A DNA stretch of 64,000 bases from Candidatus Latescibacterota bacterium (GTDB lineage: Bacteria; Latescibacterota; UBA2968; SICM01). How positions within the stretch are numbered: position 1 is the stretch's first letter; each line of letters opens with the position of its first letter. The stretch lies in the NCBI GenBank assembly GCA_009694805.1, contig SICM01000002.1, forward strand, positions 1-64,000, read 5' to 3'. This document shows positions 34,711 to 44,315 of this stretch, one piece after another. The position numbers were made by a program, and so were the translations under genes. Below the pieces are notes generated by a model. That model was not told where the DNA came from. It did not search any database and saw nothing but the letters and a program-made list of their open reading frames with translations.

Positions 34711-35756
34711 AAAAATACAAAGTCTGCCTGATCGGCTGCGGGCGCATGGGGGCCACCATCGACGACGAGGTGAAGGACCGGCCCGACGCCCATCTCTTCC
34801 TCCCCTATTCCCACGCCGCCGCGATCCAGGCGATGGAGGAGGCGGCGTTTGTGGGCGTGTCGGATGTGATGGCGGACAAGGTGGAGACCATCCGGAAACG
34901 CTATGGCGTCGAGCGGGGCTACACGGACTACCGGGAGATGATCGAGAAGGAGCAGCCCGATGTGGTCTGCATCGCCACGCGGCCCGCCTCCCACCGGGAA
35001 CTGGTCGTCTGCGCGGCGGAGCGCGGAGTCAAGGGCATCTACTGCGAGAAGCCCCTCTGCTGTTCGATGGAGGAGGCCGATGCCATGGGGGAGGCCTGCG
35101 ACCGGTATGGCGTCAAATTCAACTACGGGACCCAGCGGCGCTACATGGACCCCTACCTGCGCGTCCGGGAGCTGATCCGCGCCGGCGAGGTCGGAAACGT
35201 GAGCGCCGTCGTCGCCGCCTGCGGCGTCGGGTCCGCCCTCTGGAGCCACACGCACGCGGCGGACATGGTCCTGTTTCTGGCGGACGACGCCGAGATCGAC
35301 TATGTCCAGGGCGCGGCGAACGTCGATCCGGCGGACTTCGCGGACAACCGGGTGGACGGCGACCCCGGCATCCCGATGGGCTACGTCCGGTTCAAGAACG
35401 GCATCCACGCCTACCTGACGGCCGGGACCGGCTACGAGTTCGAGGTCAGCGGGTCCAAGGGGAAGCTCCGGACGCTGAACAACGGGCTGGCGGCCCAGTG
35501 GCGGAAGGTCGGGGCGTGGAACATCCTGGAGGAGGTCCCCTTCCCGGAGATCCGGCGCGCCAGCGGCACGGTGGCAGGCATCCGGGACGTGGTCCAGGCG
35601 ATGGAGGCCGGTCGGGAGACGCAGGGGGACATCCACCTGGCCCGGCGGAGCCAGGAGATGATCATGGGACTCGTCGAGTCGGAGCGCCTGAACGGTGCGC
35701 GGGTGAAGTTTCCGATGGAGAACCGGAGTCTCTACATAGGCAAAAAGGACTGGTGA
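34704..35756 (+). CDS. Gfo/Idh/MocA family oxidoreductase (1 of 4)
   Basis: 350 residues. The NAD-binding CLIGCGRMG is at the N-terminus, the EKPL motif is in IYCEKPLCCSM, and the second domain has LWSHTHAADMVLFL with the histidine pair used for catalysis or sugar binding. The start at ATG 34704 overlaps the SDR stop. These enzymes oxidise or epimerise sugars and inositols. The pairing with an SDR suggests sequential redox steps on the same sugar. Confidence 0.85.
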   Translation: MVKKYKVCLIGCGRMGATIDDEVKDRPDAHLFLPYSHAAAIQAMEEAAFVGVSDVMADKVETIRKRYGVERGYTDYREMIEKEQPDVVCIATRPASHRELVVCAAERGVKGIYCEKPLCCSMEEADAMGEACDRYGVKFNYGTQRRYMDPYLRVRELIRAGEVGNVSAVVAACGVGSALWSHTHAADMVLFLADDAEIDYVQGAANVDPADFADNRVDGDPGIPMGYVRFKNGIHAYLTAGTGYEFEVSGSKGKLRTLNNGLAAQWRKVGAWNILEEVPFPEIRRASGTVAGIRDVVQAMEAGRETQGDIHLARRSQEMIMGLVESERLNGARVKFPMENRSLYIGKKDW

Positions 35757-35766
35757 CACACCGCTT

Positions 35767-35790
35767 GTAGGGGCGAAGCTTGCTTCGCCC
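35767..35790. repeat. GTAGGGGC-type hairpin
   Basis: GTAG followed by GGGCGAAGC and GCTTCGCCC with a 2-base loop, then a partial repeat CTGCTTCGCCC. It is the head of the GTAGGGGC family, here with another stem sequence, in the gap before a PhyH gene. Confidence 0.55.
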
Positions 35791-35835
35791 TGCTTCGCCC
35801 TGCCGCGCCCCTGACCATTCTGAGGAGATCCGCCC

Positions 35836-36624
35836 ATGCTTTCCCCCCACCTCGCCCTTGAGAAACGCCGTCAACTGACGGAGGACGGCTACTGCGCCAT
35901 CGACGACGTCCTGACCCGGGATTTCCTGGAGGAACTGCGGCAGGAGACGGACCGGCTGCTGGACGCGATGGAACACCCGCCCCACTGGAAGTACCAGGGC
36001 TCGGACCTCCACGTGAAGGGGAGCGACAACCCGGTCATCGACCGGCTGGTCCGCTGGGGGCCGGCGTGGGACGCGCTCCGGGCGATGGGGCTGGGGGATT
36101 TCACGTCGCACGGGAGCTACATCATCCTGAGCAAGCCGCCCGGCGGGCCTCCCCTCTACTGGCACCAGGACTGGATGGACTGGAACGACCCCATCAGCGT
36201 GGCCCCCTGGCCTCAGTACCTGTTCCTCTCCTACTACCTGATCGACACAACGGTTGAGAGCGGCTGTTTCCGGGTCATCCCCGGCACGCACCTGAAGCGT
36301 ATCCCCCTGCACGCCCGACTGACGCCCGCGCACGCCCAGGGCGGCTACCACGTGGCCGAGGGCGACCCGGACATGTTCTGCGACCACCCCGACGCCATCG
36401 ATGTGCCCGTGAAGGCGGGGGCGCTCGTGATCGGGGAGGGGAGGGCGCTGCACGCGGCGCACGCCAACCAGGGCGACCAGAGGCGCACGCTGCTGCTGGG
36501 CTGGCACCGGCGTCCGTTCACCGTCCCTTCCTACTGGACCGGGGACGTGCCCGACGAGATCCTCCGCCGCGACCCGGACGCCAAATACGAACGAACAAGG
36601 GTTCCGGGGGGGTATCTGAGATAG
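35836..36624 (+). CDS. Phytanoyl-CoA dioxygenase (PhyH) family protein
   Basis: 262 residues with H110 and D112 (YWHQDWMDW) and a distal histidine in GRALHAAHANQGDQRRT, where the arginines for 2-oxoglutarate follow. VESGCFRVIPGTHLKR is the family's mid-chain segment. GAGGAG precedes ATG 35836. It differs clearly from the other PhyH proteins in the block, so these are not recent copies. Substrate unknown. Confidence 0.86.
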   Translation: MLSPHLALEKRRQLTEDGYCAIDDVLTRDFLEELRQETDRLLDAMEHPPHWKYQGSDLHVKGSDNPVIDRLVRWGPAWDALRAMGLGDFTSHGSYIILSKPPGGPPLYWHQDWMDWNDPISVAPWPQYLFLSYYLIDTTVESGCFRVIPGTHLKRIPLHARLTPAHAQGGYHVAEGDPDMFCDHPDAIDVPVKAGALVIGEGRALHAAHANQGDQRRTLLLGWHRRPFTVPSYWTGDVPDEILRRDPDAKYERTRVPGGYLR

Positions 36625-36640
36625 GCCCGCCAAGATGACA

Positions 36641-36898
36641 AGCAGGCGTGCCGTCCCGACTTTCAAGCAGAGCGTTCGTCCAGGCACGGTGGGGTACGAG
36701 CGACGCGAAGCGGCGCGGGGGGGCGGCGGAAGGGGCTCGGACTACCACGGGACCCGGATTACACAACCTGAACGAAGTACGGCGCGCCCAGCCTCCCCAG
36801 GGCGGTGGAACGCGACGGTTAGGAGCGTTAGGCGGGGTGGCTTGAGGGGTGTGCTTCTTTGGCCCCACCTTTCTTGCACGAGCAAGAAAGGTGGGAAG
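36641..36898 (+). repeat. About 255-bp interspersed repeat ending in hairpin, copy C
   Basis: Follows copy A closely: TTTCAAGCAGAGCGTTCGTC, GGTGGGGTACGAGCGACG, GAAGTACGGCGCGCC and the closing stem CCCACCTTTCTTG / CAAGAAAGGTGGG. It carries an extra stretch of about 35 bases before the tail. The 372-base gap between 36625 and 36996 holds only this repeat and the duplicated tail. Confidence 0.85.
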
Positions 36899-36929
36899 GC
36901 CGGTAAGGAAGGCCTCTGAGCGAGCACCC

Positions 36930-36973
36930 TTCTTTGGCCCTACCCATCTTGCACGAGCAAGAAAAGTTGGAAA
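36930..36973 (+). repeat. Second, decayed copy of the repeat's tail hairpin
   Basis: TTCTTTGGCCCTACCCATCT and GCACGAGCAAGAAAAG repeat the last 45 bases of copy C with several mismatches. The tail was therefore duplicated in tandem, and the second copy lies directly upstream of the UxuA-like gene's GTG start. Confidence 0.75.
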
Positions 36974-36996
36974 CTTCCTCTCCGAAGAGGTCCGCC

Positions 36997-37968
36997 GTGA
37001 AACTCGCCCTCGGCTTCAAACTCAGCGAACTGACCGATGAGAACCTGGCCTACGCCCTGCAACTCGGCGTGACGCACGCCATCGTGGAGGGCCCCCGCCT
37101 CGGAGACCGGGGCGTCCTGGAATTCCTCGACCTGCTCCGGCTCAGAAAACGCATCGAGTCCTGCGGCCTGGAGGTGGCGGGCATCGAGAACCTGCCCGTG
37201 GATCACTGGGACAAGATCCTGCACGGGGCGCCGGGCCGCGACGAGCAGATCGAAAAGGTCTGCGAGACCCTTGAAAACATGGGCCGGGCAGGGTTCCCCA
37301 TCCTGGGCTACTACTTCAGCATCGCGGGGGTCTGGGGACACTGGCGGTCCTACGACAGCGGCGGGGGACGCGGGGGGGCCGGCGTCAAGAGCTTCGACTA
37401 CGACCTGGTGAAGGACGCGCCGTCCGTGCCTACGGGTCCGGTGAGCGTCGAGGAGATGTGGTCTCGTCTGCTCTATTTTCTGGAGCGGGTCATCCCGGTC
37501 GCCGAGCGCGCCGGCGTGAAACTGGCCGCCCACCCGGACGACCCCCCGGCGGAGGAACTGCGCGGCGCCGCCCGCATCCTGACGAGCCACGAGGCCATGA
37601 AGCGCCTGGTCGAGGCCATCCCCAGCCCCTCCAACGGCCTGGAGTTCTGCCAGGGGACCGTCGCGGAGATGGGGCCAGACCGGGCCATCGAGGCCATCCG
37701 AACCTTCGGAGGACAGAAAAAGATCTTCTACGTCCACTTCCGGAACGTCCGGGGCCGGTTCCCGAAATTCGACGAGGTCTTCATCGACGAGGGGGACGTC
37801 GACATGTTCGAGGCCATGCGGGCCTACAGGGAGGTCGGCTTCGACGGCGTGATGACCCCCGATCACACCCCCCGCGTGGTCGGCGACACCCCCTTCCGGC
37901 ACCGGGGCATGGCCTTCGCGCTGGGCTACATGAAGGCGCTCGCTCAGGTCGTGGACAAACGATCATAA
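36997..37968 (+). CDS. Mannonate dehydratase-like (UxuA family) protein
   Basis: 323 residues in the xylose-isomerase-like superfamily. The C-terminal half follows UxuA closely: NGLEFCQGTVAEMG, FYVHFRNVRGRFPKFDEVF, EGDVDMFEAMRAYREVGFDG and VMTPDHTPRVVGDTPF. UxuA dehydrates D-mannonate to 2-keto-3-deoxygluconate. Here the substrate may be another aldonate such as L-rhamnonate, which is inference from neighbours. The GTG at 36997 follows AGAGGT; the frame upstream is repeat sequence. Confidence 0.8.
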   Translation: MKLALGFKLSELTDENLAYALQLGVTHAIVEGPRLGDRGVLEFLDLLRLRKRIESCGLEVAGIENLPVDHWDKILHGAPGRDEQIEKVCETLENMGRAGFPILGYYFSIAGVWGHWRSYDSGGGRGGAGVKSFDYDLVKDAPSVPTGPVSVEEMWSRLLYFLERVIPVAERAGVKLAAHPDDPPAEELRGAARILTSHEAMKRLVEAIPSPSNGLEFCQGTVAEMGPDRAIEAIRTFGGQKKIFYVHFRNVRGRFPKFDEVFIDEGDVDMFEAMRAYREVGFDGVMTPDHTPRVVGDTPFRHRGMAFALGYMKALAQVVDKRS

Positions 37969-37981
37969 AGAGACCCTCACG

Positions 37982-38764
37982 ATGTTTCATACCCCCATTC
38001 TCACAGACCCTGCGGACCTGAACGCCCAGGCCGCCTGCTTCGAGGCCCACGGCTACGTCATCCTCCGCGACCTCCTCTCCCCGGATGAGGTCGCGGACCT
38101 GAACGGGGCCATCGACCGGGACCGGCGGGACAACCCCTTCATGTGGTTCACGACCACGTCGCGGGACTACAACTGCAACCTCCTCCTGACCGAGCCGGGA
38201 TTCGAGCGGGCCATCCGCCATCCGCGCCTCCTGCCGCTGATCGAGCGGCTGATGGGAGGGTCGTTCTGTTTCGAGGAACTGGCCGTGCGGCACCGGGGCG
38301 GGGAGGCCACGCCGAGGGATACCGACTGGCACCGGGACAGGCCCTACTGGCCGGAGCACCCGCTCCACCTCGACTACCCGCAGGTCATCTATTACCTGAA
38401 CGACGTGGACGAGACCACGCACTGCTTCTCCCTCAGCCCGGAGCCCGCGCAGGGGGAGATCCTGTCCGACAGGGAGGCGCACCTCCGGCGGGGCGGCGTC
38501 CTCCACTTCTACGGAAGGGCCGGCGCCGCCATCCTGTTCAACTGCGCCACCCTGCACGGCGTGACATTGCGCCAGACGGACCGGGTGCGGCGGACCATCC
38601 AGGTCTACTACGGACATCCACACAGGCCCTCGTTGAGCCAGGTGACCCTCGTTCCCCCCCGGCTCTGGCGGGACCACCCGGACCCTGAGACCCGGCGCTT
38701 CTACGGAAAGCTCAACCGCTATACGGGGGTGATGTCAGAGGGGCTGGGAATCTCGTTACGCTGA
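37982..38764 (+). CDS. Phytanoyl-CoA dioxygenase (PhyH) family protein
   Basis: 260 residues with H117 and D119 (TDWHRDRPYWPEHP), a distal histidine in CATLHGVTLRQ and the 2-oxoglutarate arginine in DRVRRTIQVYYGH. The opening, FEAHGYVILRDLLSPDEV, is the usual PhyH start. It begins 13 bases after the UxuA-like stop and is followed after 18 bases by the rhamnosidase gene, so all three are probably one transcript. Confidence 0.86.
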   Translation: MFHTPILTDPADLNAQAACFEAHGYVILRDLLSPDEVADLNGAIDRDRRDNPFMWFTTTSRDYNCNLLLTEPGFERAIRHPRLLPLIERLMGGSFCFEELAVRHRGGEATPRDTDWHRDRPYWPEHPLHLDYPQVIYYLNDVDETTHCFSLSPEPAQGEILSDREAHLRRGGVLHFYGRAGAAILFNCATLHGVTLRQTDRVRRTIQVYYGHPHRPSLSQVTLVPPRLWRDHPDPETRRFYGKLNRYTGVMSEGLGISLR

Positions 38765-38782
38765 CCTTTCAGGAGTCTCAAA

Positions 38783-41539
38783 GTGCTTCAAAAATCCACC
38801 TTCTCACGCGGTCGATGGATCGCTCCTCCCCTCCCCGCAGACTGGCTGGAGACCGCGAAGGTCCCGGCCTACTGGGTCGCGCGAAAAACGTTCGACCTGC
38901 CCGGCGAGGCCCGGCAGGCGGCCGTTCGGATCGCGGCGGACCGGCATTACGACCTGTTCCTCAACGGCGTCCCCGTGCAGCGCCGGAGGGGGTTCTTCTC
39001 CGGGGATCACTACCTCTTCTCGGAGACGTGGGCCGATGCGGTGGCCTGGTTCCGGCCCGGCCCCAATATCATCGAGGTCGTCGTACGGAGCGATCCGTTC
39101 CAGAACAAGAACTACTGTCCCTTCCATCCCGGCCTGGTCCTGGAGGCCGAGGTCTCCTGCGCTCAGGGGGACGTCCTGATCTCAACGGACGCGACGTGGG
39201 AGGTCGCGGTCGTGGAGGGCTGGCGGGAGGTGATCGGCGTGGGGGGGAACGGGACCATGATCTTCGAGAAGGTCCGGCTCTGCCCTCAAGGCGAAGCCTG
39301 CCTCTCTGGCTTCTCCCGCGACCTCCGCTTCGGCCCGGCAGACCTCCTCAACACCTCACGGGTCCAGAAACCCACGATCTACGAATGGCCCGACCGACCC
39401 AAAAGGATCGATACCTATGCGCCCGTCCGGACAGCGGACGCCGGGCGATGCGCCCTGAACGACTCGGTCCTGGCCTTCGACCTGAAAGGGATCGCGGAGC
39501 GCCGGGGCTCGAACGACCCCATCGCCCTGAAGAAGACCTTCGACTGCGGGATGGAGACGTGGGTGGACATCTCCACCTCCTACCGGGTCGCACATCGGAT
39601 CGATCTGAACGGCAAACCGGTCTATGAGAATCAGGCCGTGACGAAGCCGGAGTGCATGGCCCTCCCCAACCCGATGGTCCCCGCCGGCCGTATGAGGGCC
39701 GCTGCGGGCCCCCATCGGCTGGAGATCGCGGTCCACCCCCGGCGTGACATCTACCTCGAACCGGAGTGGCGGCCCTTCCGCATCGGGTTCCGGGGCGCAG
39801 CCAGCCTGATGCGGACGGAGGGGTGGACCGTGGACAGCGTGGAGATTTCACCGGAAATCCGGGTCCTCTCCCTGGCCGAACAGGTCAGCTCGCAGGTGCG
39901 CCTGGAGCGACTGGAGAAGGTCCAGGGGCCGGAGGTCAAGGGCGACTCGGTGACAGCCCCTGCCGCAGGGTGGTGGGGGATGCCCTTCGCGGTCCTGGAC
40001 TTCGGGGACGTCATCGCCGGGACCCTGCGCCTGCGGGTCGAAGCCTCCTCTGCCGGGCGCATCCTCCTGGCCTACGGGTTCGACTACCGGGACGGGGCGC
40101 TCAACTGTTCCAAGATGAGCCTGAACGCCGTGGACATCCTGGAAGTCCCGGCCGGCCCGTCTGAATACCGCGCCTTCGAGGCGCGGACCTTCCGCTACCT
40201 CGAACTGATCTTCGACGGGTTCGAGGGCCCCGTGACCCTGTCCGGCATCGCCCTGGAGGAGAAGGTCTACCTCGACGCGCCGGACGTGGCGTTCGAGACG
40301 GACGACGAGCGCGTGAATCAGGTCTGGAACGTCGCCCGCCGCACCGCGGTCCTGAACGGCTGCGAAATCTACATGGACAACCCCGAAAGGGAGCACGCGC
40401 AGTGGATGGACTGCACCGTGGCAAACGTCGCGGGCGGCTACTACGCCTTCGCGGACTACGCGCAGGCGGCCAGGGCCCTCTTCGAGTTCACCCTCACGGG
40501 ACAGCCGGACGGCCAGCTCGCGGGCTACGCGCCGGGGCGCTGGTTCCCCCGCGTCCCCCTCCAGTGCCACATGGCCCTGTTCGTCGTCGGCGCCTGGAGG
40601 CACTTCATGCACACCGGCGACGAGGCGTTCGGCCATCACCTCCTCGACACGGTGGCCCGGATGATCGGCCACTGGGAGCGCCACCGGACGCGGGACGGCC
40701 TCGTGGCGAACGTGGACACCCTGTTCGTGGACTGGGGGTCGCACCTCTATTCCTACGGTAGCCGGTCGCGCGGAAAACCCAACGGCGTCCTGACCACGAT
40801 GAACGGCTACTATCACGGCGCACTGACCAGGGCCTCGGAGATGGCCGGGTTCCTGGGCCGCGAACGCGAGGCAGAGGAGTACCGTTCCACCGCCGCCGAC
40901 CTGCGAAAATCCATCCACGCCCATCTCTTCGATGAGCACGAAGGCATGTACCGGGACGGACTCGACAACCCCCTGGCCGAGCGGCTCTACAGCCAGACCG
41001 CCAACGCCCTCCTCGTGAAGTTCGGCGCAGCGCCCGCCGAGAAACGGCGCCAGGTCATGCGGAACGCCTTCGCAGACCGAAAAGACATCCGCATCCTGCC
41101 CGCGTCCGCGCACTTCTCCCGGCAGGCCGCCTCCGCCCTGTTCGAGGCCGGCTGCGACGACCTGGCGCTGGCCTGGCTGAAGCAGGGCTTCGGCCGGATG
41201 CTGGATGCCGGGGCCACGACCTTCTGGGAGACCTGGGAGGACGACGCCTCACAGTGCCAGGGCACGTCCGGTTCCCCGGTCTACCTGTTCGCGCGCTACC
41301 TTGCGGGCCTCTATCCCCTGGAGCCGGGCTACCGGAAAATCGGCATAGATCCGCACCCCTCCGGCCTGAAACACCTGACCGCGACCCTCACCACGCCCCA
41401 CGGCCCGGTCAGGATCGCCTGGCAGCGCACGAAGCAGGGCCTGGACTATACCCTGACATTACCCGCGAAACTGCGAGACGCCCCCGTGGTCGTCTCGGAC
41501 CGGGCCGGTGACGTCCGACTGACGGTGAAGGAAGAATAG
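38783..41539 (+). CDS. Alpha-L-rhamnosidase, GH78 family
   Basis: 918 residues. The N-terminal half contains beta-sandwich domains, including a carbohydrate-binding-like segment with DRHYDLFLNGVPV. The (alpha/alpha)6 catalytic domain begins near DDERVNQVWNVARRT. GH78 hallmarks are YMDNPEREHAQWMDC, where the acidic residues supply the catalytic acid, and DAGATTFWETWEDDASQCQG. The C-terminal sheet domain has PGYRKIGIDPHPSGL. It releases terminal L-rhamnose by inversion. No signal peptide. The GTG start at 38783 follows AGGAG. Confidence 0.88.
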   Translation: MLQKSTFSRGRWIAPPLPADWLETAKVPAYWVARKTFDLPGEARQAAVRIAADRHYDLFLNGVPVQRRRGFFSGDHYLFSETWADAVAWFRPGPNIIEVVVRSDPFQNKNYCPFHPGLVLEAEVSCAQGDVLISTDATWEVAVVEGWREVIGVGGNGTMIFEKVRLCPQGEACLSGFSRDLRFGPADLLNTSRVQKPTIYEWPDRPKRIDTYAPVRTADAGRCALNDSVLAFDLKGIAERRGSNDPIALKKTFDCGMETWVDISTSYRVAHRIDLNGKPVYENQAVTKPECMALPNPMVPAGRMRAAAGPHRLEIAVHPRRDIYLEPEWRPFRIGFRGAASLMRTEGWTVDSVEISPEIRVLSLAEQVSSQVRLERLEKVQGPEVKGDSVTAPAAGWWGMPFAVLDFGDVIAGTLRLRVEASSAGRILLAYGFDYRDGALNCSKMSLNAVDILEVPAGPSEYRAFEARTFRYLELIFDGFEGPVTLSGIALEEKVYLDAPDVAFETDDERVNQVWNVARRTAVLNGCEIYMDNPEREHAQWMDCTVANVAGGYYAFADYAQAARALFEFTLTGQPDGQLAGYAPGRWFPRVPLQCHMALFVVGAWRHFMHTGDEAFGHHLLDTVARMIGHWERHRTRDGLVANVDTLFVDWGSHLYSYGSRSRGKPNGVLTTMNGYYHGALTRASEMAGFLGREREAEEYRSTAADLRKSIHAHLFDEHEGMYRDGLDNPLAERLYSQTANALLVKFGAAPAEKRRQVMRNAFADRKDIRILPASAHFSRQAASALFEAGCDDLALAWLKQGFGRMLDAGATTFWETWEDDASQCQGTSGSPVYLFARYLAGLYPLEPGYRKIGIDPHPSGLKHLTATLTTPHGPVRIAWQRTKQGLDYTLTLPAKLRDAPVVVSDRAGDVRLTVKEE

Positions 41540-41558
41540 ACCTAAGGAGACTTCCCCC

Positions 41559-42290
41559 ATGCTCACCCCCGAAGAAAAACACTTCTACGAAGAGAACGGC
41601 TACCTCCTGAAAAAACACCTCGTCCCCCTGGACTGGATCGCGCAGGTCAAACAGGAGATCGAGGGCATCCACGAACGCATGGCCGCGCAGCCCCCCGAGG
41701 GCGTCACAGTCTCCTGGGAGGTCTACGACGACCCGGCCAAGCCCAAGCGCATCAAACAGCTCATGCACAGCGAAACCGTCAGCCCCGCGCTCAACCGCAT
41801 CCTGCGTGGCGACGCCATGCTGGACATCGTCGAGGCCCTGATCGGACCGGACATCTCCCTCTATCACAGCAAACTCCTCCTGAAGGCCGCGCACGACGGC
41901 ACGTCCATCCCCTGGCACCAGGACTACGCCTACTGGAAGCGGGACGACAACCACCCCCTCATGATCAACTGCCAGCTCGCCATCGACGAGGCGACCCTGG
42001 AGAACGGCTGCATTCAGTACGTGCCGGGCAGCCACAAATGGGGGCTTCAGGAGCACGAACGAAAAAAGCAGACCTTCGGCGTGTTCCTGCCCGGCCACTA
42101 CCGCGAGCGGGAGGACGCGGTGGCCGTGGAGATGGAGGCGGGTGACGGCGTGTTCTTCAATTCGCTCATCATCCACGGCTCCGCGCCCAACACGTCACGC
42201 AAAGACCGGCGGATGAACACCTTCGCCTACAACGTCACAGGAAACAGCCTGACCCAGTGCCGCGAGGCCCTGCGAGGGAAAGAGATTTGA
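41559..42290 (+). CDS. Phytanoyl-CoA dioxygenase (PhyH) family protein
   Basis: 243 residues with H120 and D122 (PWHQDYAYWKRDD), a distal histidine in SLIIHGSAPNTSRKDRR and the arginine that follows it. LENGCIQYVPGSHKWG is the conserved middle. It lies between the GH78 and the sialidase-like genes with gaps of 19 and 10 bases. Its close similarity in pattern to the protein at 29407 suggests a related substrate. Confidence 0.87.
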   Translation: MLTPEEKHFYEENGYLLKKHLVPLDWIAQVKQEIEGIHERMAAQPPEGVTVSWEVYDDPAKPKRIKQLMHSETVSPALNRILRGDAMLDIVEALIGPDISLYHSKLLLKAAHDGTSIPWHQDYAYWKRDDNHPLMINCQLAIDEATLENGCIQYVPGSHKWGLQEHERKKQTFGVFLPGHYREREDAVAVEMEAGDGVFFNSLIIHGSAPNTSRKDRRMNTFAYNVTGNSLTQCREALRGKEI

Positions 42291-42300
42291 GGAGCTAATC

Positions 42301-43542
42301 ATGCTCAAGATCGATATCACCGAGCCGATCACCCTGGCCCGGCACGAGGGGATGCTGACCAAAGCAGAGAGCACGCATCATTACTGCACGGTGGGCCGGG
42401 CCTCCGACGGGACGATCCTCGCCTTTTACAGCATGCACCCGGACATCGCCAGACCTCCGAACGCCTGGGTCCCGGTTCGCCTGCCCGGCAGCCACCACCC
42501 GATCTACAAATTCCGCCCCCGGCAGACGCACCCGGACTACCGCTGGCCGCACGGGGGCGCGTATTGCCGGTCGGAGGACGGCGGACGGACCTGGTCCGCG
42601 CCGGAGATGACGGACGGGTGGGGCGGTTCTTCGGTCCCGGCGGGCGATCAGACGCTCTCCCCTTACGGGTATCTCTACCTGGTCGAGCCGGGCTTGGCCG
42701 TCGGCGCCTTCCGGGAGTCCGGCGACGGCGGCCGCACCTGGAAGGACCGTCCCGACGTGTTCTTCCGTTTCCCTCCTGACCTGAACCTCTACGTCACCGA
42801 AGACCGGATCGCCGACGCCCGGGTCCTCATGAACTTTGAAAGTCGCGGGACGCTCAAGGCCCTGTCGGACGGCGCCATCGTCACGACGGCGACCGCGCAG
42901 ATGCTGCTGGGGGACAGGAAGTGGTGGCTGCCCGTGCTGTTCCGAAGCACGGATAAGGGACAGAGCTTCGAGTTCGTGGGCCTGCCCACGGGCACGACCC
43001 CGCCGCCGAATCACCGTGGGTTCACGGAGCCGGCGCTCACAGAGCTGTCGAACGGGGACCTGCTGGCGGCCTTCCGGGTCGAATACCATCAACCGGACCG
43101 TGTGATGATGCAGTGCCGGTCTTCGGACGGAGGCGCCACGTGGACCGGGCCGGTCATCTGTCCGGGCGTGCCCCGCCACTATCCGGTGCGCCGCCTGCAG
43201 CCCATCGTCAACCAGGGCAAGACACACCTGAACGCCGCGAACGTCTCCCCATACCTCACCACGCTCTCCAACGGCGTGGTGGCGATGGTCTACGGGAGGC
43301 CCGGCGTGTACATCACCTTCAGCGAGGAGGGCACGGGTGAGGCGTGGCGCGACCGCCTCCCGGTGGTCACGGAGGAGTCGCTGTTCGGGATCAACTGTGA
43401 CAGCTCGCACATGGCCGGCGTCATCGACGCGGATGAGAACGAACTGGTGATGCTCTACGACGTCTACAACTACCGGCCTCCGGACGGCGGGCCGACGGGC
43501 AACACCGTGTTCGCCCTGCGCATGCGCGTGGAGAAGGCCTGA
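42301..43542 (+). CDS. Sialidase-fold (BNR/Asp-box) protein
   Basis: A 413-residue six-bladed propeller with four Asp-box motifs: SEDGGRTWSAPEM, SGDGGRTWKDRP, STDKGQSFEF and SSDGGATWTGPV. Family members include exo-sialidases, and the fold is shared by other glycosidases and some lyases. There is no signal peptide and no sialic acid catabolism gene in the window, so true sialidase activity is doubtful. A glycosidase or lyase acting on a pectin-like side chain fits better. Confidence 0.8.
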   Translation: MLKIDITEPITLARHEGMLTKAESTHHYCTVGRASDGTILAFYSMHPDIARPPNAWVPVRLPGSHHPIYKFRPRQTHPDYRWPHGGAYCRSEDGGRTWSAPEMTDGWGGSSVPAGDQTLSPYGYLYLVEPGLAVGAFRESGDGGRTWKDRPDVFFRFPPDLNLYVTEDRIADARVLMNFESRGTLKALSDGAIVTTATAQMLLGDRKWWLPVLFRSTDKGQSFEFVGLPTGTTPPPNHRGFTEPALTELSNGDLLAAFRVEYHQPDRVMMQCRSSDGGATWTGPVICPGVPRHYPVRRLQPIVNQGKTHLNAANVSPYLTTLSNGVVAMVYGRPGVYITFSEEGTGEAWRDRLPVVTEESLFGINCDSSHMAGVIDADENELVMLYDVYNYRPPDGGPTGNTVFALRMRVEKA

Positions 43543-43569
43543 GGGTCGAAACGACGGACAGGAGAACCT

Positions 43570-44304
43570 ATGCAATCAGACCTGGAACCGATCACCACCT
43601 GGGAGACGTTTCGCCATCGCTACGAGGACCCTGAGCAGGGTCGAATCGCCTGCCGGCTGGGCGGCGAGGTCTTCCCCTTTGGCTTGCCTCCGGTAGACCC
43701 GCTCCAGCTCTTATCCGAGGCGCGAGACAACCCGAAGGCCCGCATCCTCAGACAGGCGCCGGGGAACACCGTGGACCTGAAGGCGGACTTCAGCCAGGAG
43801 ATCCGCGCCATGCCGCTGGGGCAGGTGGCCCGGGAGCCTCACCTGCACCTCTCGATCTTCGACCTGAGCGACCTCCGGCAGCCGGGCCGGTCCCTGCATC
43901 GCCTCAGCGAAGAGGTCATCAGGCCCTTCGAAAGGCTCTGCCAGGAGCGCGGCGTCCGGTGGGAGGGGGACTTCTGGCCCATCCTGTTCATGGGCGGGTC
44001 GGCGTCCGCGACCAACTACCACATCGACCCCACCCCGAACGCCATCTTCCACCTGTTCGGCGCGAAGCGGTTTCACAGCCTGAAACAGCCGGACGCCTGG
44101 TGTCCGCAGTCCGTGAAAGACGCGTACCTGAACGACAAGAAGCTGGCCGTGCGGCCCGAGGGCATCCGGGCGGAGGACTGCCTGGTCCACGACAACGCCC
44201 CCGGCGACCTGGTCTGGATCCCGCGTCTCTCGCCCCACTGGGTGGACGCCGGTTCCCTCTCCGCAACCATCACGTTCGCGTTTCGCCAGTTCCGGTTTGA
44301 GTGA
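43570..44304 (+). CDS. JmjC/cupin-fold Fe(II)/2OG oxygenase-like protein
   Basis: 244 residues. The iron triad is H151 and D153 (TNYHIDPTPNAIFHLFG) and H223 (RLSPHWVDAG), with the typical GAKRFHSLKQP and APGDLVWIP between them. The arrangement resembles cupin-like JmjC hydroxylases. Residues about 18-29 are encoded by a short CCCTGAGCAGGGTCGAA palindrome of a family found elsewhere in the window. The substrate is unknown. Confidence 0.75.
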   Translation: MQSDLEPITTWETFRHRYEDPEQGRIACRLGGEVFPFGLPPVDPLQLLSEARDNPKARILRQAPGNTVDLKADFSQEIRAMPLGQVAREPHLHLSIFDLSDLRQPGRSLHRLSEEVIRPFERLCQERGVRWEGDFWPILFMGGSASATNYHIDPTPNAIFHLFGAKRFHSLKQPDAWCPQSVKDAYLNDKKLAVRPEGIRAEDCLVHDNAPGDLVWIPRLSPHWVDAGSLSATITFAFRQFRFE

Positions 44305-44315
44305 AGGAGAACCTC

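Noticed and set aside
36849-37040. Small open frame with FFGPTFLARARKVG and FFGPTHLARARKVG
   Set aside because: It is the repeat tail and its tandem duplicate read as protein; the same peptide arises from copy A in another frame.
42301-43542. Firm annotation as a sialidase
   Set aside because: Asp-boxes define the propeller, not the substrate; no sialic acid genes and no signal peptide are present.
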